Below, piece after piece: positions 1 through 12,248 of a stretch of DNA of 62,000 nucleotides; the stretch's first letter is position 1, and every line of letters begins with the position of its first letter. The notes under the pieces were generated by a model. That model searched no databases, was not told the origin of the DNA, and saw only the letters and a program-made list of their open reading frames with translations. A program made the translations under genes and the position numbers. Source of the stretch: Gnetum montanum (taxonomy: Eukaryota > Streptophyta > Gnetopsida > Gnetales > Gnetaceae); the NCBI GenBank assembly GCA_015680685.1, contig MNCI01011917.1, forward strand, positions 163,604-225,603. The letters are read 5' to 3'.

Positions 1-2029
1 GGCGATGATAAAGAGATAGGGGGCGAGAGGACAACCTTGTCGCACCGATCTATGTATTGGAAAGGGAGAGGTAATGCCAAAGGTAGTGGCTACTCTTGCG
101 GTAGCATATGAGAATAAGCATTGCACCATATGTAGGAACTTAGGTCCAAAACCAAGTTTGGTCATGGTTTGTAAGATAAAATCCCACTTAATGTTGTTAT
201 ACACTTTGGTGTAATCAAGTTTCACCCAGAGAATATCTTGACCATCATCCTCAGCCCACTTGAGACCTTCCCACACCGCAACCACATTGTCTAAAATATA
301 TCTACCAAGAACAAATCCTATTTGTTGGGGTGATATGATCTGGCCAAGAATTTTTTTCAACCGTAGGGCTAGGCACTTAGCCCAAATTTGCCTAGCCCAA
401 ATTTTATATACTACATTGAGAAGAGTTATGGGACGCCAATTGGAGATATCGGTAAGATCCCCAGACTTGGGGAGGAGACGAATTACCCCTTGATTTAGAT
501 TGGACCCGAGGGAACTAGTGAAGATAGCCTCGTTAATGACCTGCAGAAGATCATTACCCACCAAATCCCAATGATTTTGAAAAAATTCCATGGGGAAACC
601 ATCATAACCAGGAACCTTTCCCCAAATTAACTTGGAACAAGCCACCTGAAGCTCCACTAGAGTGATATCTGCATCAAGACTTTGCAGCATAGTGGAGTTG
701 ATAAGGCAAGGATAATTGGGGGTGGTAGACTTGAACGAAGAGATGTCCATTGGGGTAGCTACGAAAAGGGTTTCATAGTAGTTCTTAAGAAAAGAGAGGA
801 TACTATTGTGATTAGTAATGGTGATACCATCACTAGAAATTTTGTCTATAGAATGCGGGGAAGTAGTGTTGAGGTTCTTGAAAAATTCCTTACAATGTTC
901 ATCTTGAATATTTAACCAAGTGAGCCGACTTTTAGTTAAGGTACTTTGTGCTCGGTACACATCCCAATGTTGAAAGGCTAATCGTGCTCTAGCTAGCTCC
1001 TCATGAACTAGAGTGTTGAAGGGATCTTGAGCTAGTCTATTAGTGAGATGTTCAATAGTGAGGTGAATTTTATTGTATTCTTGTCTAGCCCAAGTAGCCA
1101 CTACCTTACCATACGAACAAGCAAAGTTCTGAAGTCAACATGAAGCACGATGCCACCAGTTAATCCAACCCACTTGATTTAGGGACCTAGGTTCAGCATT
1201 CCAAAGGTTGGATAGAAGAAGTTGGGTAGTAGTGGAAGAAAAACAGTTGCCGTGTAGTCGGAAAAGATGGAATTTTTGTCAGTGAGGGCTACCATGAATC
1301 TTGATAGATATGGAGATAGGAAGATGGTCTGATAAGGTGGCATGGTGATGAACCGTAGTAGTGAAGAAGGCTTGCCAGAAGAAAAGGGTGGAGAAATAGA
1401 ACCTATCTAACTTACTATAGATGCGAGCCTAGCCAAGACGGAGATTGCTCCAAGTAAATCTATGAAGGGGAGTACTCACGAAGGTGTCCACCCCATCAGA
1501 AAGGTAAAACCTTTTCTTAAAGGCAGACCAGGTCTGATACTCGAGATTAGGCAGTTGAAAAAACACCCCTCCAAGCTTATCTTGAGGAAATTCGACCATA
1601 TTAAAATCTCCTCCGAATATCCAAGGCACTGAGGGAAGAGCATTTGCAAGTTCTTGCCAAAGGAGAGCCTGTTTTGTGGAGTCGTTTGGGGCATATATCG
1701 AGCAAATGCCAAAAGAGCCATGCAAGGAGGAGAAGGTGGCCCAAGAAACTCTATGCCCAGAATCAAAACCACTTTGAAGGATTTTAGTTTTCCAGTAAGG
1801 TGAGAGGAGAATGGCCACGCCTCCTTTCCCCACTCATATGGGACATCGCTAAGATTGGGGAGTGAGGAAGAAACCAATGGGCAGAAAAGGATAAAAAATC
1901 AACTGATACCTTAATTTCTTGAAGGAGAACAAAATCAAATGTTGTATTAAGACTAGAAATAAAGTTGCCTGCTCATTTCCAACGAAGCCTACCAGTAAGG
2001 CCTCGAACATTCCATGAAAGGAGGTTCAT
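1..2029 (-). pseudogene. L1-type LINE ORF2 fragment (endonuclease and reverse transcriptase)
   Basis: Reading down from 2029, MNLLSWNVRGL opens an AP-type endonuclease. WIFGGDFNMVE lies near 1610 and SDHLPIS near 1340. Reverse transcriptase follows: GFPMEFFQNHWDLVG near 600-550, KLDYTKVYNNIKWD (motif A) near 230-185, and RQGCPLAPYLF at the window edge. Motif B and later motifs lie outside. In-frame stops (for example the TGA just after the start of the endonuclease) and frameshifts show it is dead. It lies 1.3 kb past the flippase stop codon in the same orientation. Its endonuclease and RT differ from the other LINE copies here, so it is a separate lineage. Confidence 0.85.
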
Positions 2030-3299
2030 GGGGAGACGAGGCAATTTGGATGAGAGGTCAACAAAAGATTCAGAAGTCAAATTATCAACTTCCATTGTTC
2101 CTGACAAGAAATGATTAATGAGACCAAGAATATCAACAATTTGTTACTTAGCATTTTGAAAAATCAATAAAAGATTAAATAACTCAACAAAACATGAAAC
2201 TTTAGAATATTCTTTAGATTTGACATTAAAATTTAAAGTATACTTACAAATGATCACATTGCATGTTTATGTATAAATGATCTTCTATCTAAGACATAAT
2301 GCAACATTGATGCTTAACAGGAATGACTTGAACATCATGTTTTTTTGTACACTATTATGTTTAATGAAAATATTGTGAAAGTTTGTGCAGCCCATATATG
2401 ACAATGATGAATAGTTATCATCAATGTTAATGCAACCTTTAAAAATGCTTTTGTTTCTCTTAATAACCTAATAGTCGGTAATGCAATGATTTAGACAACT
2501 ATCTCATTTTAAGAAGGTTGTGGGATCAATATGTACCTTTGCTCATAAATGTTTGGGTAAAAGTTATGCTAGCACACTTCTCTTTGTATTGAAAAAGAGA
2601 GAGAAGTTAAACAGTATTTTTTAGAAGGCAATTAAATCCTTAAAACCATGGACGACAACACTACTTGAGTTTTCCAGTATGTATGGGGAAAACCCTTTCT
2701 TCTATTTTTATTATTTTAATGGTTCAACAGAGGTTTTCTTTGTCGGTGCTAAAAAGATGGCTGGTTACACATTGCTGGTGGATGGATCGCATTCCTTATC
2801 CATGGGGAAACCCGTTTCTTCTATTTTTATTTTTTTAATAGTTTAACAGGGCTTTCTTTTAAGTACTGCAAAGGTGGCCGGTTGCACATTACTGTTGGAT
2901 GGATCGCATTGCAGGGACTAGTAATAAACTGTAAGGAACTATCATGTGACGCTCTAGGATTTATTTATCGAATTTCCTATATTAATATATACTTGTTTCA
3001 ACGTACGAAGCATTTCAGACTCTTTTCTGAAGAAAAATTTCTCGGGACAGTTTTGAAAGATTTTACACTTGAACGCTTAAATAAGTTTGCACGATCTGAG
3101 AGAGACGGAGCAGCAAACTTCTTCCTAAGCCTAGTCAACTTCTTCCCATTCACATTTTGAAATTCTATACTGTATACATCCATTAATTCATTGTTATGCA
3201 AAGAGAGATCACCAAACAAAACAAAAGAACACGGGATTATCCACTGGTGACTCAAAACGAGATCTGATCTGATCAAAGAAACACGATGGATCATCCTCG
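2030..3299. other. Region downstream of the flippase gene; includes its 3' UTR and a tandem duplication
   Basis: No convincing coding region. The part next to 3300 must contain the flippase 3' UTR. 2683-2910 holds two imperfect copies of a ~117-bp unit. The rest is AT-rich and unrecognised. Confidence 0.6.
2683..2910. repeat. Imperfect tandem duplication, ~117-bp unit
   Basis: Two adjacent copies each begin ATGGGGAAA(A)CCC, continue TTTCTTCTATTTTTAT, and end GGATGGATCGCATT (2780-2793 and 2897-2910). They differ by a scatter of substitutions, so the duplication is old. Confidence 0.8.
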
Positions 3300-3629
3300 T
3301 TAATTGTTTTTACTCCGTGAATAAGGGTGAGAAAACCTTGACGGATTTGCTTGCAAAAAATCAAAAGAAGCTGATGCAGAAGCTGCTCTTTTGGTAGATG
3401 GGGATTCACACAGCAATGGTTCACGAACTGATGTGTTGGTCACTGAGCGAGTTACACACAGAGGAGATATTTCCTTTTCCATATTTTTCAGTGGTGCCTC
3501 TGGATCAGCAAAAGAACTACTACTCAAACATCGTTCTTGTTGTTGCAGTATATTAATAGCACTTGATCTATACGTATATCTGAAAATCTTGAGAACAGTT
3601 ATAGGTCCCATACCAGCAAATGAAATAAC
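3300..3629 (-). CDS. ALA2: ALA2-like terminal exon: TM10 and C-terminal tail
   Basis: Acceptor gttttgcag leads into [20 protein letters not shown], then [15 protein letters not shown] and a Ser-rich cytosolic tail ending [20 protein letters not shown] plus two Asn and a TAA stop at 3300-3302. The tail keeps the ALA2-class pattern of EPLL-(C/S)-(E/D)-SP and a final F-x-F-hydrophobic-Q. The 3' UTR lies below 3300; its end cannot be placed from sequence alone. Confidence 0.95.
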   Translation of the reverse strand, partial: VISFAGMGPITVLKIFRYTYRSSAINILQQQERCLSSSSFADPEAPLKNMEKEISPLCVTRSVTNTSVREPLLCESPSTKRAASASASFDFLQANPSRFSHPYSRSKNN

Positions 3630-6600
3630 CTGCAAAACGAGGTTCTCATAAGGTGATTGTCAGACGATTGCTTGTTTTGATGCTATGATTTGGCCTAAGA
3701 TAATCCAGCAGCTAATAATAAATTCCCACACACACCTCTTTCTCGTCTAGCATTCCCAAAATGCAGGTATGAACTTTAACATAGAGAGACAGAGATGTAG
3801 GATTTAACACTTACCACCATGGTTAACCAATAAGCTGGTTGTCTGCACATACGGAACATGATAGCGTACATTCCTGCCCAAGGAAGAGCACTCACTAAAA
3901 AATTGATGATGTAAAAGGCCACAAGGTTCCCCCAGATAGCAATATGCTGTAATATTGTGAAGGAGCTGCATGATAGTACATAAGAGAAAAAATCAATCTG
4001 AATTGAATGAAATTTGAAGTCTCTCTCTCTCTCTCTCTCTGTGTGGAATTTAGAAGAATAACAAGGCGAAGAGAGAGAACCAACTTGGTTTCCAAGGCAA
4101 CGACAAAAGCCTGTAACCAGATGCATCCTGAAAGTGCAACCATGGATAGCTCTTCCATCTCACAGTTCTCATTGTTGTATATGTGTATTGTAACCAGAAA
4201 GATGACAGCGGCCTGAAATTTCAGATGTCTCTCTGTTAAAAAAGCGTTCTACAGCCAATTGATGAAAAACTAAAATTCATAAGCATGAACCCGCCCTCAT
4301 TTATGAAGCAATACATTGTATAATAGGTCATAGGTACTGTGACTTTTAGAATGTTTATTGAAAATCAGTTCTTAATAACATCACGAATAGGAACTTTGCA
4401 TTACAATAAAGTTAAATACTGATGTTCAGACCACAGGATGCATTATTCACTGTGCTTCCAATGTTTTCAATTTGACAAGGAAGCTGAAGATTGCATCAAA
4501 AAACAAGAATTTTATTCTTGGACTGTTTATTTTCCATTGGAATATGTAAAGAAGACAGGAGTAGAATCCTGAGAATCCCACAATGTGCTTATTAACTTCA
4601 GAGTTTATCTGAAACTGCACGTACTATTAGGAACAAAAGAAACACACGAATTCATCTCAAACCAATGTTATGTACTTCAGATAAAAGTTAGGATACCTAT
4701 GCTAGTTATAAGCCATTTTACTAATGTCTGCCGTCACATTTCATATGGTGCGAAATCTCAGAATTGTGACTTTTGATTGTAATCTGTCCTCACAATTGCA
4801 TAATTCCTGATAATTACTTGAGCAAAATTTCATCTAGTCAGTGAGGTGATGGTGATGAGAAAGTAATGAATTGTTTATAAAAATATTTTATTAAACCATC
4901 AATCATCACCAGCAGCTTTTTTTCATCATTAAAAACTCCATTATATTGATTTCATCATTGTTCCTCTTGTACAAATGAGAGAAAGGAGCTACAATTATAG
5001 AAATGGATTGGGGCTACAATACACCTTTTAGGGACAAGTTTGCCTGCTCCTTTCATTTCAAATTTTGGAATTTCAAAAGGTATTTGGGGCCAAAATAGGT
5101 TACATCCTACATTCCAACAAAATTCAGCAGATAGCAGATCCAATTTCTATTTAAATTTACACAGGGAAACTATAATCAGGATCATAACATGAGAAATGAT
5201 GATTCTAATCAAACTTTCACAATTTTGATGCAAGTAATGGTCTATAATCATGATTAATTGTCTGATAGATTCTTTCGGTCTACACAGACATAATAAAATA
5301 TCAGTATCACTATTGTCCTTATGGAAGGACAGCCTACCTACCATATTGATATAATATTTTATTATATACTGCATTTTGACATCTTATATTTGAAACACTA
5401 AATTTTTTTTAATGGACAGGCAATTATAAATTTATTGCTTTCCGCCATGACTTTTTTCTTGGAAACCAAAACGATATTGAATAGGCCTTGTAAACCTCTA
5501 CTCCATATATTACTATTGCATTTGACTCCTTTTCTGCATTGGATATATAGAAAATGAAGTGTTTTTATAATAATAAAAGTTTCTTGCCTGGTAAAACACA
5601 ATTCATGCCTTTTAATAGCATGTTTTGTAATTGAAGCCTGTTTTTTTATAGAGGAAATCGCTGATTACTTGCATATATCGCATACCTCATAAAATAATTT
5701 TATAGAAACTGAAAGCAGCACCTCTTTGATTTTTAACCAAAATATTAAATCAGTTATTTTTTAAAACAAATCTCAAGTCATTAGCAAGACTAATCATTAT
5801 GGAATGGTGTGTGTGAAAAACCAAATATGATGAAAGTGTAACATCACATCTGAATGGTTCAATCTAATAATTTACCTAAGAGGGAAAAATAACAATAAGG
5901 TGTTAAGAATTTTGATTTGGAAATTCCAAATTATGGGTTCAATTGTGGTGAGCACTACTAAATTATGAAGTTCTAATTGGACTATATGTATTGGAGGTAA
6001 ATATTTTTTCAAAAAAAGTTTCAGGTTCCAATTAATCTTGAAAAAGTATTAAGATCGAAAATCAAACTGAATTAACAGCTGAAGCACCTGCATAATCATC
6101 ATAAGTAGTAACAATGCTTACATGAAATAGTGAGCGACCAAACCATCCAGCAAATGTACTTGGATTCAATAGCCTAAAAATATAAACAATAATAAAAATT
6201 TGTTAAATGAACATATTAGACATATTTCATTCCAAATTAGTTTTTGTAATATCAACCAAATACAGCAGTAATCCCTCGCATGCTGACCTTCCTGCTTGAC
6301 AGTAGAAAAGTATCTGTGGATGTTGCATAACAGTTCTTTCACTTAAGTCTTTGTCAAGTACACTCATTAACACAGGAATGCTTGTGTAGAACACATTGTA
6401 TGCCATTAAACTCACGGAGTTGAAGAGACTAGTTCCTGACATTCCTGACACAAAGGAAAAGCTGCCAACAATCGAGAACGTCAACTACAGGATTTTAGAT
6501 GTCCACTTATCTATCAAGTCATTAACAAAAAGTACATTTAAATCAAGGTATGTGTTTTGATACCCACAATATTTGAATAAAACAAATCAATAGCGATTTG

Positions 6601-9600
6601 TAAAATGAATACTGGGATAAAAATGCTGTCCGGTTGTATGAATATCTTCCATGCACAAGAATGAGGCGCTTGAGAAATTTAAACTCTGGTTATAGAACAA
6701 AAGTTGGTGAGTGGAATAAATAAATAAATAAAAGGTAATGAAACCTAAGAAAGGTTTTCTCAAATATCCCACCTACCTACCAGAAGCCATGAACATATGG
6801 TTAGAATACTGATTCATTTTGAAAACACAACTACAAAGCATCAATTTAGATTCAATATATTCACAGATATCTACCAATCATTACCATCATCACTGCCCTT
6901 AACCATGGAATTTTCATGAGCCATAATCTACCTGACAACAACCTGAATGTATAATTTTATGCTGGCCAGGTAGCAAAAGTAGACTTGAATTTTGAACCTA
7001 ATCAATATAAGCGAGAGACTCTAACCCTTAAACCAATTTTCATTCATACACATACTTCTAATATATTTATTAAATTGAATTCCCAACCATCCTATCAGTA
7101 TATATTCCATTTGGATTTCAACACCCTATCAAAACTAATGGCATGATTCAAGCCAAAGTTGGACTACTTCATGACATTAATCTATCTGAAACAATTCTAT
7201 TTTCAGAGGGCAACAGGTGCCAACGCTATCTGCGGTTGTCAGGGCTGGAGTCTTCTTATGGACGGAAGCTACACAGGCCATGGTGTGGGGGCCAATTCAT
7301 GAACCTGCAGTCACTGAATTCATCAGAGATGCTCAACTGTGAACGCTGATTGCAAGAATGGGATGGGAGGAAATGCTGCATCATATGGAAGGGGAACCTG
7401 GGTTGCCAATGGAAAGTTTCTTCACAAACTGGGAGGGTGAGGAAACACAGTTTCAGGGCAGAAGGATAACATTGACTGAGATGGCTCTACAAGAGGTTTT
7501 GGGGGTGCCTGCAGATGGGGAGGTTATTCCCCCAGCAGTTCACTCTCAAACATGTGACTCAGTTTTTCCAAGGTACTATGCTGTGGACGACTAGTGGCCA
7601 TGTTTGGAAAAATATGTTGCCAAGGGTTTGGCAGGCAATTGCGGATCTTGTGGACCGTTTTTTTGTCCAGTCTGGGTCACCACATTGTCTGGTGGGGGTT
7701 CACTTTGCCTTCCTTAGGTGTATCTGTCACAATATTCCGGTTAACATTCCCCATTTTCTCCTATGCTCTCTGAGGTGGAAAAGGCCCGAACGACAATTCG
7801 GGGTCATCTTGGCGCTTTGGAGAGCAAGGAGGGCTGACATAGTGGCATAGGCGAGGACTGCACTGGTGATTGTTTACTGCAAGAGGCCTCGAGCTATGGT
7901 GCAGGGGATGCGAGAACAAGAATGGCCTAACGGGATAAGCGAGGAGGGCCATGCATCTGGTATCAATACTGGGGAGGGGGCTTGATGGTGCGCAGGGTGG
8001 GCGGCCTGCATAGACTGATTAGATGCAGGAGGCCCTCAAGGCAGCTTGCCGTTCGACGGCAGAGTAAGCAAGATCTGAGGAAAGGGCAGTCTGGCAATCC
8101 CACTGGGAGGTGATGCAGGCATCAATTAGGTGTAGGCAAACACACAAAGGATCAAGGATCTGCAACTCATGGAAAATCTGCTTGAGTGTCACATGGCTGA
8201 GTATGCTCAGATAGTCGAGCTGCATAGGCAACAATGGGAGAGTTACAGGGTTCAATGGCAACCGAGGGATGGTCATGAGGTGCAACCGGAACAACTAGGC
8301 ACAATGAGCAAGCGCATCTCCAGGCTAGGTGGGAGGCGACTTTGGGGGCATCCATGGTGGGGACGTTGGGAATTGAGAAGGGCTCCATGACAGCTAGTGT
8401 GACGCAGGCGGAGAAAGGCTGAATTTGGTGCCCTGGCCGTCTGGTGTGGTTTTTTTTTTTTGGGGGGCGGGGTGTTTGTTTTGGGGGACTGATTTGGGGA
8501 CACTTGTGTGGGCTTTGGGCCCACCATCTGGGGGGCTTCTATCGTGGGGTTGTGGGTTGGGGATTCTGTGACCCACCATGGGGCTCCTACCCTTTCCTAC
8601 AGGTGTCAACCATGCATTGCTGCCTTTGTACATTGCCTTCTCCTTTTTTTTTTAATGTATCTTGACTTTCACTCAAAAAAATCTATTTGAAACTATAAAT
8701 ACAAATCCTAATAACTATTTCCCATGGTGACAGTTCCTCAAGAAGCTTGCTTAAATTATGATAGAGTACTTGAAACCCTTGTAGGTAGAGTCCATAAACC
8801 TATTCTAATGTGCACATTCAACCCAACAAATTAGGAAAGTTGCTTTTTAGAAAATGCAGAACTAGGATCAACTAGCTCTTTGCCAAAAACCTCTAAATAA
8901 TTCATCTAGTTTTCACAGCTAACAATGCCTACACGTGAAAAAGTGATTGTGGGGAGGGCACAATGAGTGGGAATGAGAGTGATAGCAAGGGCGAGCCGGG
9001 GGTATGTAGGGAGGCAAGGATGGGGTGGGCTTGGGCAATTCAGGTGGCACAGGTGGAAACCTAGGTGCTGGCAAGTTGGGTGTCTATCCTCTAGCAGAGC
9101 CCCATGCCATTTATGCTTGAAAATGCAAGGGGTAGTGCAACACCAGAAGGGGGTTTTTCGATCTCCCTAGATTCGGCCAAGGTCAGACGACCATCGGGCC
9201 CTATGTCCTGGTCAAAGAAGACACAAAAGGAGGTTGACTTGGGGGGTCCAAAAGACCATTCAAGAAGTCTACAAAAAGCACTCTTTGGGCAAACCCTAAG
9301 AATCCTCTCATGGAATTGCAAGAGGTAGGGTACCCCCTATAAGTGCAATATCCTCAAGGAAATGGTTCGAAGAAAACGCTGTGATATTGTTTGTTTACAA
9401 GAGACTAAGCTGCAATAGCATGAATGTCATTGGATGTGATAGCCAAGTTAGCACATGCATTTTGTGGGTTGTCAGGGGGGAGCTGGGGGACTGGCGTCTC
9501 TATCTTGTTGGCCTTTTGATATAGTGGATGCTTCCACATGGAGCATCACTATCCTTCTCCATTAACAAGGTATCTAGGTCATGAATTTCTATGGTTCACA

Positions 9601-12217
9601 ATAGTGGGAGGAGCGGCTTTTGTGAGTTGCAAAGGATTGCTCCTCTGATCTCCGACCAACAAAAGTGGATCCTAGTCGGGGATTTCAACCAAAGGTTGTA
9701 CGCCTGGGAGAAGTTTGATGGTGGAAAGCAGGAGCCCCCTAGGGCTTAGCTTTTCTTGAGTTATCTTGAAACACATTGGCTAGTGTATATGGATGTTAGG
9801 GGTTGCAAGTTCACATGGAGTAATTGCAGGAAAGGTAGAGACCAGGTGTTGACTAGGATTGATAGAGTTTGGGTGGGGATAAGCTTACTCCTGGATTTTT
9901 TTTTTTTTTTTTGGGGGGGGGGGGGGGTTGGGTTGTTTTGGGTAAGGAGTGTGTGGATCCTAATCACGGGCCACTGTTATGCTAGGTTGGCCCCCCAAAG
10001 TTGGGGGGGCTGACACCTTTCAGATTTGAATGATTTTGGTTGACTAAGCCGTGGTTGAAGTTGTTAGTGGAAGAGATTTGGAAAGATTATCCTTCAGCTT
10101 CTGACCCTCGAGGTTTCCTGAAGTAGGGTTTAACCCTACTCAAACAGAGCATTAGAACACTACAATTTGAGGATAAGTACCCTTTTCAGTCTTGTTGAGG
10201 GGAGCTACTAAGACGATTAATGGTGATATAGGAGGGGTAGGAACAAGGTCATGAGTTGGAGGATACTGAGGGGGAGGTGCTAGCAGTGCTCTAGAACCTG
10301 GACAAGGAAGAGGAAACCTATTGGAGGCAGTAGGGTAGGGTGTGTTGGCTTTGAGAGGGGGATTGGAATACTCGTTTCTTTTTCACGGCTGCCCACTCTG
10401 CATGGATCTCTAAACAAATTAATTGCATCATGGTAGCTGGGTAGAGGGGAGACAAGAGATTGCTTATGCAATGCTGGATTACTGGTCAGAAGTTTGGCAG
10501 CAAAAGACGATGATGCTAAGAGGTATGGGCTCTCTTGCCCTTTCGAGCTAGGATGCTAGGATGGCAGGGGAGGTTGAGGCAGTGGCGCTGCAAGCACACA
10601 AGGAGGAAAGGGCTCTTTGGCAAAAGAGGTGGGATGATCATGAGACAACAATTTGGTGCCAACTAGAAGAGGCGACGTGCATGAAGGTCTCCTTCGATGA
10701 AGGGGTGGGGGGCGATGGTAAGATAGGCAAGAATGGAGCAGGAGCGGTGATAGGTGGTGCTGGCTATGTGAGAGACTAATCTTTTGTGTCAGCTAGAGGA
10801 GGTCGAGCACATGTGACAGGAACAAGACCTAGAGGAACAATGACGGAGGGATTTGGCGGAGGCAGCTGCTAGGGAAGCCCTGGAGAGGGAGTTGTGGGAG
10901 AGCCTCAGGGCACAAATCCAAGAGGAGGCATGCCTGTAGGAACTCTGGGAAAAGAAAGAATAGGATAGACATGCACGCAAGGAATAGGAGGCGGCCATGA
11001 TCCAATAGTTGGATTAGGCTCATGCGCAGAGGGCTAGGGCTTGGCTGAGGTAGGGACTATGCCCTTACGTTATTATGAACATAACGTGTACCACTTCATG
11101 GCATGTGCTCAGGTGCCACATTAGGCACAACAACAAAGACTTGCATCCAAATGGTAAGGACATGGAGGAGGAATGTAAGAGAAAAGTAGAGGAATTCAAA
11201 AACTTCTAGGAGGTGGCTCATTTTATGGATTCAAAATGCCATAGGAATATGCTGGATACGATCCATAAGGAGATGGTGTACTGTGAGTGCTCTGGCCTCC
11301 TCACCCATTTCTATGGGTGGAGCATTTTAGTGGTGGGGCTGCCTTGGTATGTTTTGACTTCGTGTTTGGTTGTACTGGTTCTAGCTTTTTGTTGCTCGTG
11401 TTGTCCTTTTGAAGTTTTGTCATTTTCTCAAGTCAACATCATGTTGTTGGTGGGGGTTGCCTTCACCCAATTTTGTTTGTGAGGGTGATTGGCTGACATC
11501 GGGTGTTTAGGGCCTTTAGGTCATTTCTTTGTACAGTTATGTTTATATTAATCTACCTCTTGAACTTTTTTGAAAAAAAAGATGATGCCTCTCATTATTG
11601 ATATTGGCTGGATTCTGAACAAGGAAGATAATTAGTGATTGATGGCCCCCTTCAACAAGGAGGAACTTGAGGCGGCTCTTACTTCCACGAAGGAACTATA
11701 GCACATTTTGCTTGGGATTGCCCTTTCTCATGATGTGTGGGGCGGGCGGCAAATTTACCCATGGCGACTTGCTTTGACGATGATTCTCGAGCATCAACGA
11801 TTCTATGGGCTCTATGGTGGGTGCACAATTTTCTAGTTTTCTGGGGGGTGTTGTCACCACCGTCAGTGTAGGTTGTTGTTGTGGGGATTCATTTGTGGAG
11901 GGAGGCCCATTTGGCCATGGGGCTGACGCCCACCTTTGAACCACCCTGTGAGGAGTATTAGGAGAACTCGGTGTTGTGGAGATTGGTGACGAGGGTGGGG
12001 TGGGTGAATGTATTGGCCCTACTATGAGGAGACCCCGACCTTGAGGATAGGGCTCTTTACACAAACTAGCTAGGAGATTACACATTTTTTCAAGGGATGT
12101 GCATTGACCTCTCCAAGGAGACCATTGCACGCTACCTATAGGTGCCAGCATCAAGGGAGGAAGTCTCTCTGAAGGGGAGGGGGTTGCAGGATGCATAGGA
12201 GTTTTTTTTTTTTTTGG

Positions 12218-12248
<31 letters not shown>

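Noticed and set aside
260-493. Plus-strand 77-codon frame
   Set aside because: Antisense of LINE reverse transcriptase, which has clear motifs on the minus strand.
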